A DNA stretch of 64,000 nucleotides. Origin: JBJXFE01 sp046153875 (GTDB taxonomy: Bacteria > Planctomycetota > Phycisphaerae > Phycisphaerales > UBA1924). The position numbers and the translations under genes were made by a program. The stretch's first letter is position 1. Every line of letters starts with the position of its first letter. The stretch spans positions 1 through 64,000 of the forward strand of contig JBJXFE010000009.1 in the NCBI GenBank assembly GCA_046153875.1, read 5' to 3'. The notes beneath the pieces are model-generated. The model saw only the letters and a list, made by a program, of their open reading frames with translations. It was not told where the DNA came from and searched no databases. This document shows positions 32,420-40,994 of this stretch, in pieces.

Positions 32420-35200
32420 CCCCGCGCACACCATGAGCGTCGCGGCCGCGCTCGTGACCGTGCCGCACGAGTTCGCGACCACGCAGTCGTACTGACCCGC
32501 GTCGGCGAGGGTCACGTCGCGGATCGACAGGCCGGGTGTCGTCGCATTCTCAATGGTCGAACCGGCGCCCGTATGCCCGTTCACCAGCGGCACGCCGTTA
32601 CGTCGCCACCGGAACGTCGGGCTTGTGCCGAACGCGATGGTGACGCCGAAGCCCGCGTCCTCGCCGCATCGCCGGGTCTGGCCCGGCGGGAACGCGCCCT
32701 GGGCGATGGCGGGCGCGATCACGTCCGGCTCCCAGCGCGCCCAGTTGTGGGACACCCTTCCGTTCACGTTCGTAAACCCCCCGCCGATGATCAGCCGACC
32801 CTGGTAGTCGGTCAGCGCATTAACCATGCCGTTGATGCCGCCATCGAGCGGGTGCCACGCGGCGCCGTCCCATCGCCCGACGTTGGCCATGAAGACGTTG
32901 CCCCCGGGCCCGAAGCTGCCCTGAAACAAGCCGCCCGCGTACAGGTCGCCGCGGTACGAGGCCAGGGCGAGCACCGGGCTGTTGCCGGGGTTGCCCAGCC
33001 CGTCACCGACCGGGTGCCACGTGTCGCCATCCCAACGCGCGATGTTCGCCGCCGGCACGCCGCCCGCGTCGGAGAACTGCCCCCCCGCGTAGAGCGATCC
33101 GTTGTGCGACAGGAGCGACAGCACGTGGACGCCGCCGATCCCTTCGCCGAGCGGGCTCCATGTCCACACTCCCGGTGATCCGGTCAGGCTCAGGCGCGCG
33201 ATGTGTGGCGCCGGCGCGCCACCGGCCTGGGTGAAGCTCCCACCCACGATCAGGTCACCGTTGTACACCGCCAGCGCGCTGACGCGGCCGTTGACGCCCG
33301 AGCCGAAGGCAGTCCAGGCGGGGTACCGGAACCCGGCAACGCGCGACGCGGGCACCGCCAGGCCGTTCCGTCCCGCGGTCGTGAAATCGCCGCCGGCGAT
33401 GAGCATCAGCCCGAACGGCCCCGGGCCGTCCGGGTCCCACGTCGTGAGCGCGTAGACGTTCGCGTCCAGGTCCTGCGAACCGTTGATCGGATCGAAGAAG
33501 AGATTGCCCCAATAGCTCACATTGCCGGTCCACGAGGAGATGTTCTGCGTCAGGAACTCCGGGTTGTTGAACTGTCCGCCGATCACCAGCGTGCCCTGGT
33601 AATCGATGATGGTCTGCACGACGGCCCCCCAGGGGTAGTAACTCGGCCCGTAGGCAGTCCCGGGCGTGCCCCCGGGCGGCCCCGGCGTGGACCCGACGAG
33701 CACATTCCACGTGTCGCCGTTCCATCGCGCCATGGCGGCGGGATTAACATGTCCGGCGCTGTCGAACGGGTACCCGCCCATGAAGAGCTGGCCGCCGGAG
33801 ACTCCGAGCGACTCGACCGTGCCGTACACGCCCGGGGTCACCCTCCGCCACCCGCCCAGGATCGGGCATCCCGGGATCGGGCAGAGCGCCACATCGAAAA
33901 TGGCGACGCCGTGGGCCGTCGTCGGCTGGCCGAGCACATTGGGTGGTCCGACGTGGGCGAACGCACCGCCGATCACGAGCCGGCCGCCGAAGGTCTCGAT
34001 CGCCGAGACGGCCCCGTCCGCTCCGTAGCCGACCGTCTCGAAGTTTCCGCTGCCACCCGGGGACCATCCCACGATGTTCTGAAGTGAGACGGAGTTCGCG
34101 AACTGCCCGCCGATGAGCAGGTGACCGTTGACCTCGCGCAGAGTGAGGACGGTCCCCCCGATCCCGCCGGCGAACGGGTTCTGCCAGGCGCCGCCGCCCT
34201 GCGGAGCCCAGAGCGCGATGCGCCCGGCGGACACTCCCCCGGCCTGGATGAACGCACCCCCGACGACAAGCGTGCCGTTCGACCGCGGCGCGAGGGCGTA
34301 CACCCCTGCCCCGGTCCCGGCGCCCAGGGGGCTCCACGCGAAGCCATCCCACCGGGCGATGTAGTTGGCGGGAGCGCCGCCGGCGACCTGAAACTCCCCG
34401 CCGGCGTACAGGTCGCTCCCCAGTACGGCCAGGGCGCGGACCTCCTGTCCGCTGATGCCCAGGCCCAGCGCCTGCCAGGCGATTCCGTCCCAGCGCGCGA
34501 TGTTGCTGGCGGCGACCCCGCCCGCACTGGTGAATGACCCACTCGCGATCAACTCGCCCTGGTACACCGTCAGCTCGCTGACGGACCCGATGGGGCTGAT
34601 ACCGGTGTCGAGGCTGTGCCACGCGGCGCCGTCGTACCGGGCGATGTGGCTCGCCAGGGCTCCACCCGCCTGCGAGAAGATGCCACCCGCGATCAGGTCG
34701 CCGTTGTAGACCGTGAGCGCGTACACGCTGCTGTCCGTCCCTCCAGCCAGGTCGTGCCACGCCGCGCCGTCCCACGCCGCGATGTTCTTGACGAAGATGT
34801 CACCGGCGACCGTAAAGCCCCCCGCGAGCACGAGCCACTCGGGGGTCGGCCCCGCGCCGTCGGGGTCCCAGACGGTGGTCGCGTACACCTGCCCGTTCAC
34901 GCCCGGCCAGCCCTGGTCGAGGCCGAACTTCCAGCCGGGGTCGCACGAGCCCGGGCCGACGACCGGTGCCGCGGACGCTCCCCACGCGCCGGTCAGAAGA
35001 CCGAAGGGACCGGCCACCATTTCGCCGGCCTCCCACTGGCCGATGGCGGCCTTGAGCTCGAACCCTCCGCTGCCGGAGGTGCCGCCTCCGCCGGTGATGC
35101 GGCTCCAGGAGAAATCGAACCCGCCGCCGACCTGCGCAGCGGCCGCGCTGACGAGGACGAGGAGCGCGGCCCCCGCCGTCCCCGCGCCGTGGCGCGTCAC
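32255..35200 (-). CDS. Large secreted beta-propeller protein with Ig-like domain and dockerin-like tail
   Basis: 981 residues from a GTG overlapping the collagen-like gene stop (GTGA). Signal peptide MTRHGAGTAGAALLVLVSAA cut near AAQ. About a dozen repeats of a 45-50 residue unit fill residues 110-830: IARWDGIAWQALGLGISGQE, VRALAVLGSDLYAGGEFQVA, GGAPANYIARWDGFAWSPLG, as in Rax2/delta-60-type propellers. Residues about 845-920 look like an Ig-like domain (FRWRRNGVPLVNG, then DAGQYDCVVANSCGTVTSAA with the usual Cys). The tail has two dockerin-like units. No enzyme motif. Middle gene of the operon, so probably part of a surface assembly with its neighbours. Confidence 0.8.
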   Translation of the reverse strand: MTRHGAGTAGAALLVLVSAAAAQVGGGFDFSWSRITGGGGTSGSGGFELKAAIGQWEAGEMVAGPFGLLTGAWGASAAPVVGPGSCDPGWKFGLDQGWPGVNGQVYATTVWDPDGAGPTPEWLVLAGGFTVAGDIFVKNIAAWDGAAWHDLAGGTDSSVYALTVYNGDLIAGGIFSQAGGALASHIARYDGAAWHSLDTGISPIGSVSELTVYQGELIASGSFTSAGGVAASNIARWDGIAWQALGLGISGQEVRALAVLGSDLYAGGEFQVAGGAPANYIARWDGFAWSPLGAGTGAGVYALAPRSNGTLVVGGAFIQAGGVSAGRIALWAPQGGGAWQNPFAGGIGGTVLTLREVNGHLLIGGQFANSVSLQNIVGWSPGGSGNFETVGYGADGAVSAIETFGGRLVIGGAFAHVGPPNVLGQPTTAHGVAIFDVALCPIPGCPILGGWRRVTPGVYGTVESLGVSGGQLFMGGYPFDSAGHVNPAAMARWNGDTWNVLVGSTPGPPGGTPGTAYGPSYYPWGAVVQTIIDYQGTLVIGGQFNNPEFLTQNISSWTGNVSYWGNLFFDPINGSQDLDANVYALTTWDPDGPGPFGLMLIAGGDFTTAGRNGLAVPASRVAGFRYPAWTAFGSGVNGRVSALAVYNGDLIVGGSFTQAGGAPAPHIARLSLTGSPGVWTWSPLGEGIGGVHVLSLLSHNGSLYAGGQFSDAGGVPAANIARWDGDTWHPVGDGLGNPGNSPVLALASYRGDLYAGGLFQGSFGPGGNVFMANVGRWDGAAWHPLDGGINGMVNALTDYQGRLIIGGGFTNVNGRVSHNWARWEPDVIAPAIAQGAFPPGQTRRCGEDAGFGVTIAFGTSPTFRWRRNGVPLVNGHTGAGSTIENATTPGLSIRDVTLADAGQYDCVVANSCGTVTSAAATLMVCAGYADCNCDAVRTVADFGCFQSKFVLGDMYADCNGSGTLSVADFGCFQVAFIIGCP

Positions 35201-37470
35201 GGCCGGCCCCCTTCGGGACCCGGGATGGCGACGCGCGCCGGCCCCGCGGGGCGGTCCATCGGCGCTCGCTCGGGCTGGTAACCGGTGCGCTTCTCGACGG
35301 GCTGGCCGAAGAGGTCGGGGTGGAGGTACGTGCCGCGCTCTTCCGCGGGCTTGTCGATCTCAGTGGGCGCGCCGTGCGTGCGCACCCACGCGTCGTTGCG
35401 GATCGCCTTGACTTCCCACGAGACTTCGCCGCCGGGAGCGCCGCCCGCGATGCGGAACGAGCAAGGGCCGTTCGACGCGAGCGCACTCGGGTCAACCCGC
35501 TCCGCGACGTGGAGCAACGGCATCGGCGCGCCGACCGCGGTGAGCTGATACCGCGGGTCCTTGTTCACGCCCGCGAAGTAGTCCGGGAGCGTGACGACGG
35601 CCGCGCCGGTCCCGTCCAGCGTCACGATTCCGTTGTAGAAATTCTGCGGCTCGGGCGCCTCGGACGAATAGTGCAGCAGGTACTTGCCCGCCGGGTCGGC
35701 CGGGTGGTCGATGCGGAAGGACTTGGTGCCGCTGGCACCCAGGCGACCCGACCCCCACACGGCGAAGGCGTTCGGATCGGTGCTCGCGGTGGATCCGTAC
35801 ACCCCGTAGTTTGCACCCGTGCTCGCGAGCGCGATCCCCGCGACGCCTCTACCGATGGAGCTGCCGGCAACGAAGTGCCCGCCGTGCGACAGGCCGGTGC
35901 TCGCCGTCGCCGACCCGCTCACGCCCCTGCCGGAGGGCCCATCGCTCAGGAACCGACCGCCCTCATTGATGGCCGATGGATTGAGTCCTGACGCCCGACC
36001 ATACACCGCGATGCCGAGGTCGTCGTAGGCTTCGAAGTACCCGCCGGTCCCTCCCACCGAGTGCGCGTATACGCCGGTGCCCGCGCCGGTGCTGTTCGAT
36101 TCGAACCAGCCGGCGGTACCCGAACCCGTGGCCGCATCCGCCCGTGCAATCAGGCCGTAACCCTGCGTGCTCAGCGTGAGGAACTCCGCGCCAGCGTTGC
36201 TCCCCGACGCGGCGCTGGCGAACCCATAGACCCCGCGGCCGTCGGTGCTGAATGTTCGGAACGCGCCCCCCGTCGCAAACCCCGTTGTTGCGAGAGCGTC
36301 CCCGTACACGCTGCTGCCCAAAGGGCTGTTGGTCTCGAAGTAGCCTCCGAACGTCCCGCCGGTACCTGCGCTGGCCACGCCGTAGACCGCGCGCCCGCCG
36401 GTGCTGTTCGTCTGGAAATACCCGCCGTAGTTGATGCCCGTGGTCGCGACCGCCCAGCCGTGAACACCGCGCCCCGTGGTGCTGGAGCTCGCGCCGAGCA
36501 CGCCCCAACTGTCTCCGGTGGGTGAGGTGGCCCAGCCGTAGACCCCGCGCCCCTGCGGGCTCGCGCTCTCGAATCGACCGCCGTATGTGATTCCCGAAAG
36601 CGCGGATGCGTCCCCGAACACCCCCACGCCGGTGGTGCTTGCGCTGAGAAACTTGCCGCCCGACGTCGCTCCAACCGACGAAGTGGCGATGCCGATCACA
36701 CCCGAACCCGCGCTGCTGTCCGCCCACCCCATCAGACCCGACGACGTGCCTGAAGCCGCGGCATTGCGGCTGTACACATTGTGCGCCGCGGTCGAGCTCA
36801 GCACATGCAGGGGCCAGCCGGACGCATTCGTCCCGATGCTGATCTGTCCCTGGTCGTAGTACATGTTCTGCCCGGTCACCAGCCACGGTGAGGAACCGGT
36901 CCCCGCGGGCCCCTGCGGCCCCGTGGGACCGGTTGGTCCCGCAGCGCCTTGCGGGCCGATCTGTCCCTGGGCCCCGGTTGTACCGGGTGGCCCCTGCGAG
37001 CCGGTGGTTCCTGTCGGCCCGATCGGGCCTATGGGGCCCACGGGCCCGGGCGAGCCCGGTGCGCCGGCGGGGCCCGGGTTGCCGCTGAGTGCGTACTGGG
37101 CATACGGCACGGGTGTCACAGGCTGACGCGGGGCCAGGGTGAGCCACGGGTCGCCTCCTGCGGGCGAACGGATGGCGATCTCGAGCCAGCGCTCGTCGCC
37201 GTTGAACGCCGACCCGAAATCGAGATCGACGGTGAGGCGACCCTGAGTGATCCCGTGGTTGAGCAGTTCCCGGATCGTGCCGACCTGCGCTGCGCCCGTC
37301 GACGGCCCGGTGAAGAGAGCAAACCGAAAGTCCACGATCCCCGTCAGCGGCACGCCAGCGCTGCGGAGCTCGCCCTGGAACGTGAACTTTGTATCCACCG
37401 GCTGGGCCCGTGCCGGGGCGACGGCCAGCCCGATGACGACGGCGAGTATCGCGGACAGTGCGTTCCTCAT
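35197..37470 (-). CDS. Secreted collagen-like protein with long Gly-rich solenoid repeats
   Basis: 757 residues. Signal peptide MRNALSAILAVVIGLAVAPA cut near ARAQ. Residues 24-128 form a beta-rich head (FTFQGELRSAGVPLTGIVDF). Residues 130-191 are about 20 Gly-X-Y triplets (GNPGPAGAPGSPGPVGPIGP and on), i.e. a collagen-like triple helix. Then roughly eleven repeats of about 33 residues follow, with pattern GRGVYGxAxxxTGxxxGGxF, likely a beta-solenoid. The C-terminal domain (KSFRIDHPADPAGKYLLHYS, then AVVTLPDYFAGVNKDPRYQL and GEVSWEVKAIRNDAWVR) resembles end domains of phage-fibre-like surface proteins. ATG with GGAGG upstream. First gene of the three-gene surface operon, divergent from the ECF/kinase pair. 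Confidence 0.85.
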   Translation of the reverse strand: MRNALSAILAVVIGLAVAPARAQPVDTKFTFQGELRSAGVPLTGIVDFRFALFTGPSTGAAQVGTIRELLNHGITQGRLTVDLDFGSAFNGDERWLEIAIRSPAGGDPWLTLAPRQPVTPVPYAQYALSGNPGPAGAPGSPGPVGPIGPIGPTGTTGSQGPPGTTGAQGQIGPQGAAGPTGPTGPQGPAGTGSSPWLVTGQNMYYDQGQISIGTNASGWPLHVLSSTAAHNVYSRNAAASGTSSGLMGWADSSAGSGVIGIATSSVGATSGGKFLSASTTGVGVFGDASALSGITYGGRFESASPQGRGVYGWATSPTGDSWGVLGASSSTTGRGVHGWAVATTGINYGGYFQTNSTGGRAVYGVASAGTGGTFGGYFETNSPLGSSVYGDALATTGFATGGAFRTFSTDGRGVYGFASAASGSNAGAEFLTLSTQGYGLIARADAATGSGTAGWFESNSTGAGTGVYAHSVGGTGGYFEAYDDLGIAVYGRASGLNPSAINEGGRFLSDGPSGRGVSGSATASTGLSHGGHFVAGSSIGRGVAGIALASTGANYGVYGSTASTDPNAFAVWGSGRLGASGTKSFRIDHPADPAGKYLLHYSSEAPEPQNFYNGIVTLDGTGAAVVTLPDYFAGVNKDPRYQLTAVGAPMPLLHVAERVDPSALASNGPCSFRIAGGAPGGEVSWEVKAIRNDAWVRTHGAPTEIDKPAEERGTYLHPDLFGQPVEKRTGYQPERAPMDRPAGPARVAIPGPEGGRP

Positions 37471-37483
37471 GGCGTTCCTCCGG

Positions 37484-37489
37484 TACACT
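37484..37489 (+). promoter_or_regulatory. -10-like box TACACT for the ECF/kinase operon
   Basis: TACACT on the plus strand in the 109-bp divergent region, 90 bases before the sigma ATG. Same hexamer as before the gene at 47857. Tentative. Confidence 0.25.
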
Positions 37490-37579
37490 GGGCGGCGTTC
37501 CGTGCGCGGCGCTCGGCGTCTCTCAACCAGCGGAAACACCGACCATCACCCGCCACCGAATCCGCACCGGCGTCCGATC

Positions 37580-38167
37580 ATGGAGCAACCACCACAGGGC
37601 GAGGTCGGACGGCTTCTCCGGTCGGTGACCGACCGCGACCCGGCCGCGGCCGAGCGGCTGCTGCCGGTGGTGTACGACGAGTTGAGGCGGATGGCGCAGG
37701 CGTACCTGGGGGGAGAGGTCCCCGGACACACGCTGTCGGCCACCGCCCTGGTCCACGAGGCCTACGTCAGGCTCGCGGGACGGGCGGGCACGCTCCCGGC
37801 CGAACGCGCCGAGTTCTTCGCGGTCGCGGCCCAGGCCATGCGGCGCATCCTGGTGGACCACGCGCGGGCCAAGAAGGCTCAGAAGCGCGGCGGATCGAGC
37901 GCGCGGGTTCCGCTGGATGACGCGGTGGCCTGGTTCGAAGAGCGGGCGCTGGACCTGCCCGAACTGGACCGGGCCCTCGTCGAACTGGCCGGGCACGACC
38001 CGCGGAAGGCCAGGCTCGTCGAGCTGAGGTTTTTCGCGGGAATGAGCGTCACCCAGGTTGCGGAGGTTCTCGCCATGCCGGTGCGCACCGTGGAACGAGA
38101 TTGGACGCTGGCCCGGGCGTGGTTGCGGCGCGCGCTGCGCGGTACCAGCGGGGAGCCCATCCCTTGA
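37580..38167 (+). CDS. ECF-type sigma factor (ECF_sub / TIGR02999-like)
   Basis: 195 residues matching the planctomycete/acidobacterial sigma group that is usually paired with Ser/Thr kinases: LLPVVYDELRRMAQAYLGGE, TLSATALVHEAYVRLAGRAG, FFAVAAQAMRRILVDHARAK, AQKRGGSSARVPLDDAVAW, then ARLVELRFFAGMSVTQVAEV and VRTVERDWTLARAWLRRAL. The ATG at 37580 gives the usual N-terminus (MEQPPQGEVGRLLRSVTDRD). Its TGA is overlapped by the TTG start of the kinase gene (TTGA). Divergent from the surface-protein operon, which is a reasonable but untested target. Confidence 0.93.
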   Translation: MEQPPQGEVGRLLRSVTDRDPAAAERLLPVVYDELRRMAQAYLGGEVPGHTLSATALVHEAYVRLAGRAGTLPAERAEFFAVAAQAMRRILVDHARAKKAQKRGGSSARVPLDDAVAWFEERALDLPELDRALVELAGHDPRKARLVELRFFAGMSVTQVAEVLAMPVRTVERDWTLARAWLRRALRGTSGEPIP

Positions 38168-40971
38168 TCCGCGCCGAAACGACACGCTGGGACCGGTTGG
38201 AGTCGCTGTTCCACGAAGCCCTGGAGCAGCCGCGCCATGCCCGCGACGGGTTCCTTACGGCGCGGTGCGCCGAGGACCCGGCGCTCCGCGACGAGCTGAC
38301 GGGGCTTCTGGCCGCGCACGAGGCCGCCGATCCCGGGTTCGACGCTCCCCCGTCTGTCGGGGCGGCGACGGCGATCACATCCCGGCCGTTCGCCGCCGGG
38401 CGCGTGATCGGCCGGTACCGGATCGTCCGGTTAATCGGTGCGGGCGGGATGGGCGCGGTCTACGAAGCGGTTCAGGACAGCCCGGCGCGCACGGTGGCGT
38501 TGAAGGCGCTCACCGCCGTGTCGGCGGATGCCGCGCGCCGGCTCGAGCAGGAGGCGCTGCTGCTGGGGCGGTTGCGCCATCCGGGGATCGCCCAGGTGTA
38601 CGACGCCGGCGTGTTGTCGGCGGATGATCGCGCCGGCCCGGTCCCCTTCATCGCGATGGAGCTGGTCCCGGATGCGCGCCCGCTCGCGCGGTACGCGGAC
38701 GAAGCGGGGCTCGACACGCGGGCGCGCCTGGAGCTTCTCGCCCGCGTGTGCGACGCCGCGCAGCACGCTCATACCAGGGACGTGATCCACCGCGACCTGA
38801 AGCCCGCCAACATCCTCGTGGATCCATCCGGGAACCCGCAGATCATCGACTTCGGCGTCGCGCGGGTCCTGGGCGACCGCCCCGCCGGCGCGCACACGGG
38901 CGCGCACACACTCCTGGGCACCATGGCCTACATGAGCCCGGAGCAGTGCGAGGCGCCCGCGGATGCCGACGTCCGCACCGACGTGTACTCGCTGGGCGTG
39001 GTTCTCTACGAACTGCTCTGCGGCGTACTGCCCTACGCGGTGGACGGCGTTTCCCTGTCCGCGGCCACGCGCATCATCCGCGAGGCGGCCCCCCGACGGC
39101 TGTCGGCGGTGCGCCCGATGCTGCGCGGCGACCTCGAGACGATCACCCTGAAAGCTCTCGAGAAGGATCGAGACCGGCGGTACCAGTCGGTCGCGGACCT
39201 GGCGGCGGATATCCGCCGGTACCTCTCCCGCCGGCCGATCGCGGCCCGTCCGCCATCGCTGGCGTACCTCGTGATGAAGTTGGTGTCGCGCAACGGGCTG
39301 GCTTCCGCGCTCGCTGCGGGCGCGCTGGTGGGCGCGATCGTGTTCACCGTGAGCGTCACCATTCTGTACGCGCGGGCCGACTCGGCTCGGATCCGAGCGC
39401 AGACCGCGGAGCGTGACGCGCTCGATCAGCGCAACCGCGCGCGCGCGGGCGGCGCCGAGCTGGTCGCGATGCTGCGCGAGCTGGACTCGGGCACCGGCTC
39501 CACGCTGTTCTCGGCGGATCGGCCCGAGGAGGCGCAGCAGAACCCGCTGGAGATCCTGGATCGGTCCGCCCAGAGCCTTGACCACCTTCTCGGCGACGAC
39601 CCGATCGCTCACGCCGACGCGCTGATGGTGCTGGCCATGCAGTACAACCGTCACAATGCCCCGGAACGCGCGTACAGCGCGGCGGCGGCGGCGCTGGAGC
39701 TGCGCCGGCGGGCGCTCGGGGGGAGGCACGTGTCGACCGCCGAGACCCTGGCGTTTCTGACAGGGCTGGCGGACCGCGTGTCGAGCCCGGGCAACGCGGA
39801 GGAGTACGGTCGAGAGGCCGTCGCGATCTACGAGTCGCACCTGCCGGGGCGCGCGGCCGACGCGATCCGCTCGCTCACCCAGCTGGCCCGGCTCTACCGG
39901 GCGCACGGCGACCCCGCGGGCAGCGCCGAGGCCCATCGGCGCGCCTACGAGCTGGCGACGCGCGCCTTCGGCGCCGAAGACCCGCGGACCGCCGACGCCG
40001 GGATGCGTCACGCCGGCGCGCTCATCGACGCGGGGCGGCCCGAGGGACACGCCCTCTACGAGCGGTGTGTCGGGCTGTTGAGGTCCGCCTTCGGCGGCGA
40101 CGACCTGCGTACGCTCCGCGCCGAGGCCGGGCTCCTGCGGGCGCGGGGGGATGCACGGGGCTGGGACGAGGTGATGCAGCGCATCCTGGCGAAGCGGCGG
40201 GACGAGCTGGGGCCCGACCGGCCGGAGGTCGCGGATGACCTCGTGTCCCTCGCGGTCGGGCGGTTCGCAATGGGGATGGCCTCGGAGGCAATGGCCGCAC
40301 ACACCGAGGCCTTGGAGCTTCGGCGGCGGCTCTTCGGCGACAGGAGCCTCAAGGTGGCCGAGTCGCTCGGCGCCCTGGCGTTCCTGCACCACTTGTCGGG
40401 GCAAACCGCGCGCGCGGAGGAGTGCCAGCGCGGCGCGCTGTCGATCTGCCGGGCGCACCTGGGCGACGATCACATCGATACCGCCGGCCAGGCGCTGCTG
40501 CTCTCCACGCCCATGGGCTCGCGGTCGGGAGCCCCCCACACCGAGCTGCTGGCGCATGCCCGCGGGTACTACGGGCGGACCCGCTCGCTCCCCGCCGACC
40601 ACCCCGCCCACTCCGGGGCGCCGCTCCTGCTGGGGATGGCCCTCCTGCAGCAGGGGCTCGACGCCGAAGCCGAACCGGTGCTCCGGGAAGCCCTGGAGAT
40701 CCGCCTGCGCACGTTCACGCCCGGCCATCCCATGACCGCGTACGCCGCCGGCGTTCTGGCCGCCTGCCGCGCCCGCCTGGGCGACTGTGAAGAGGGCATC
40801 CCCGCGATCATCGCCGCCCGCGCGGGGCTCCAGGGTCCGCGGAACCTGCGATCCATCGAGCTGACGCGATGGCTCATCGAGACCTACGAGCTCTGCGGGC
40901 AGCCCGACGCCGCCCAAGCGGAGCGCGAAGGACTCGCGCGCTTGTTCCCCGCGGGCGCTGCGCCACGGTGA
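38164..40971 (+). CDS. Transmembrane Ser/Thr protein kinase with TPR-like outer domain
   Basis: 935 residues from a TTG overlapping the sigma stop. The N-terminus (about 1-80; DRLESLFHEALEQPRHARDG) is the usual acidic helical leader of planctomycete kinases. The kinase domain, 85-350, is complete: glycine loop IGAGGMGAVY (91-100), Lys114 (VALKAL), His209-Arg210-Asp211 (HRDLKPANIL), Asp229 (DFGVAR), GTMAYMSPEQ. A membrane helix spans 378-402. The outer 530 residues are helical repeats of TPR type (ALMVLAMQYNRHNAPERAYS, and ALEIRLRTFTPGHPM). Co-translation with the sigma factor suggests the kinase transmits an envelope signal to it, by phosphorylation or binding; this is inferred. Confidence 0.93.
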   Translation: MIRAETTRWDRLESLFHEALEQPRHARDGFLTARCAEDPALRDELTGLLAAHEAADPGFDAPPSVGAATAITSRPFAAGRVIGRYRIVRLIGAGGMGAVYEAVQDSPARTVALKALTAVSADAARRLEQEALLLGRLRHPGIAQVYDAGVLSADDRAGPVPFIAMELVPDARPLARYADEAGLDTRARLELLARVCDAAQHAHTRDVIHRDLKPANILVDPSGNPQIIDFGVARVLGDRPAGAHTGAHTLLGTMAYMSPEQCEAPADADVRTDVYSLGVVLYELLCGVLPYAVDGVSLSAATRIIREAAPRRLSAVRPMLRGDLETITLKALEKDRDRRYQSVADLAADIRRYLSRRPIAARPPSLAYLVMKLVSRNGLASALAAGALVGAIVFTVSVTILYARADSARIRAQTAERDALDQRNRARAGGAELVAMLRELDSGTGSTLFSADRPEEAQQNPLEILDRSAQSLDHLLGDDPIAHADALMVLAMQYNRHNAPERAYSAAAAALELRRRALGGRHVSTAETLAFLTGLADRVSSPGNAEEYGREAVAIYESHLPGRAADAIRSLTQLARLYRAHGDPAGSAEAHRRAYELATRAFGAEDPRTADAGMRHAGALIDAGRPEGHALYERCVGLLRSAFGGDDLRTLRAEAGLLRARGDARGWDEVMQRILAKRRDELGPDRPEVADDLVSLAVGRFAMGMASEAMAAHTEALELRRRLFGDRSLKVAESLGALAFLHHLSGQTARAEECQRGALSICRAHLGDDHIDTAGQALLLSTPMGSRSGAPHTELLAHARGYYGRTRSLPADHPAHSGAPLLLGMALLQQGLDAEAEPVLREALEIRLRTFTPGHPMTAYAAGVLAACRARLGDCEEGIPAIIAARAGLQGPRNLRSIELTRWLIETYELCGQPDAAQAEREGLARLFPAGAAPR

Positions 40972-40994
40972 TCGCCCGCCTCCCCCAGCGCCGC

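Noticed and set aside
36095..36125. GTTCGATTCGAACC-like stretch resembling a tRNA T-arm
   Set aside because: It lies inside the collagen-like gene in frame, with no cloverleaf around it.
37471..37579. Clear sigma-specific promoter for the surface-protein operon
   Set aside because: I could not find a convincing -10 or an ECF-type -35 on the minus strand in this 109-bp region.
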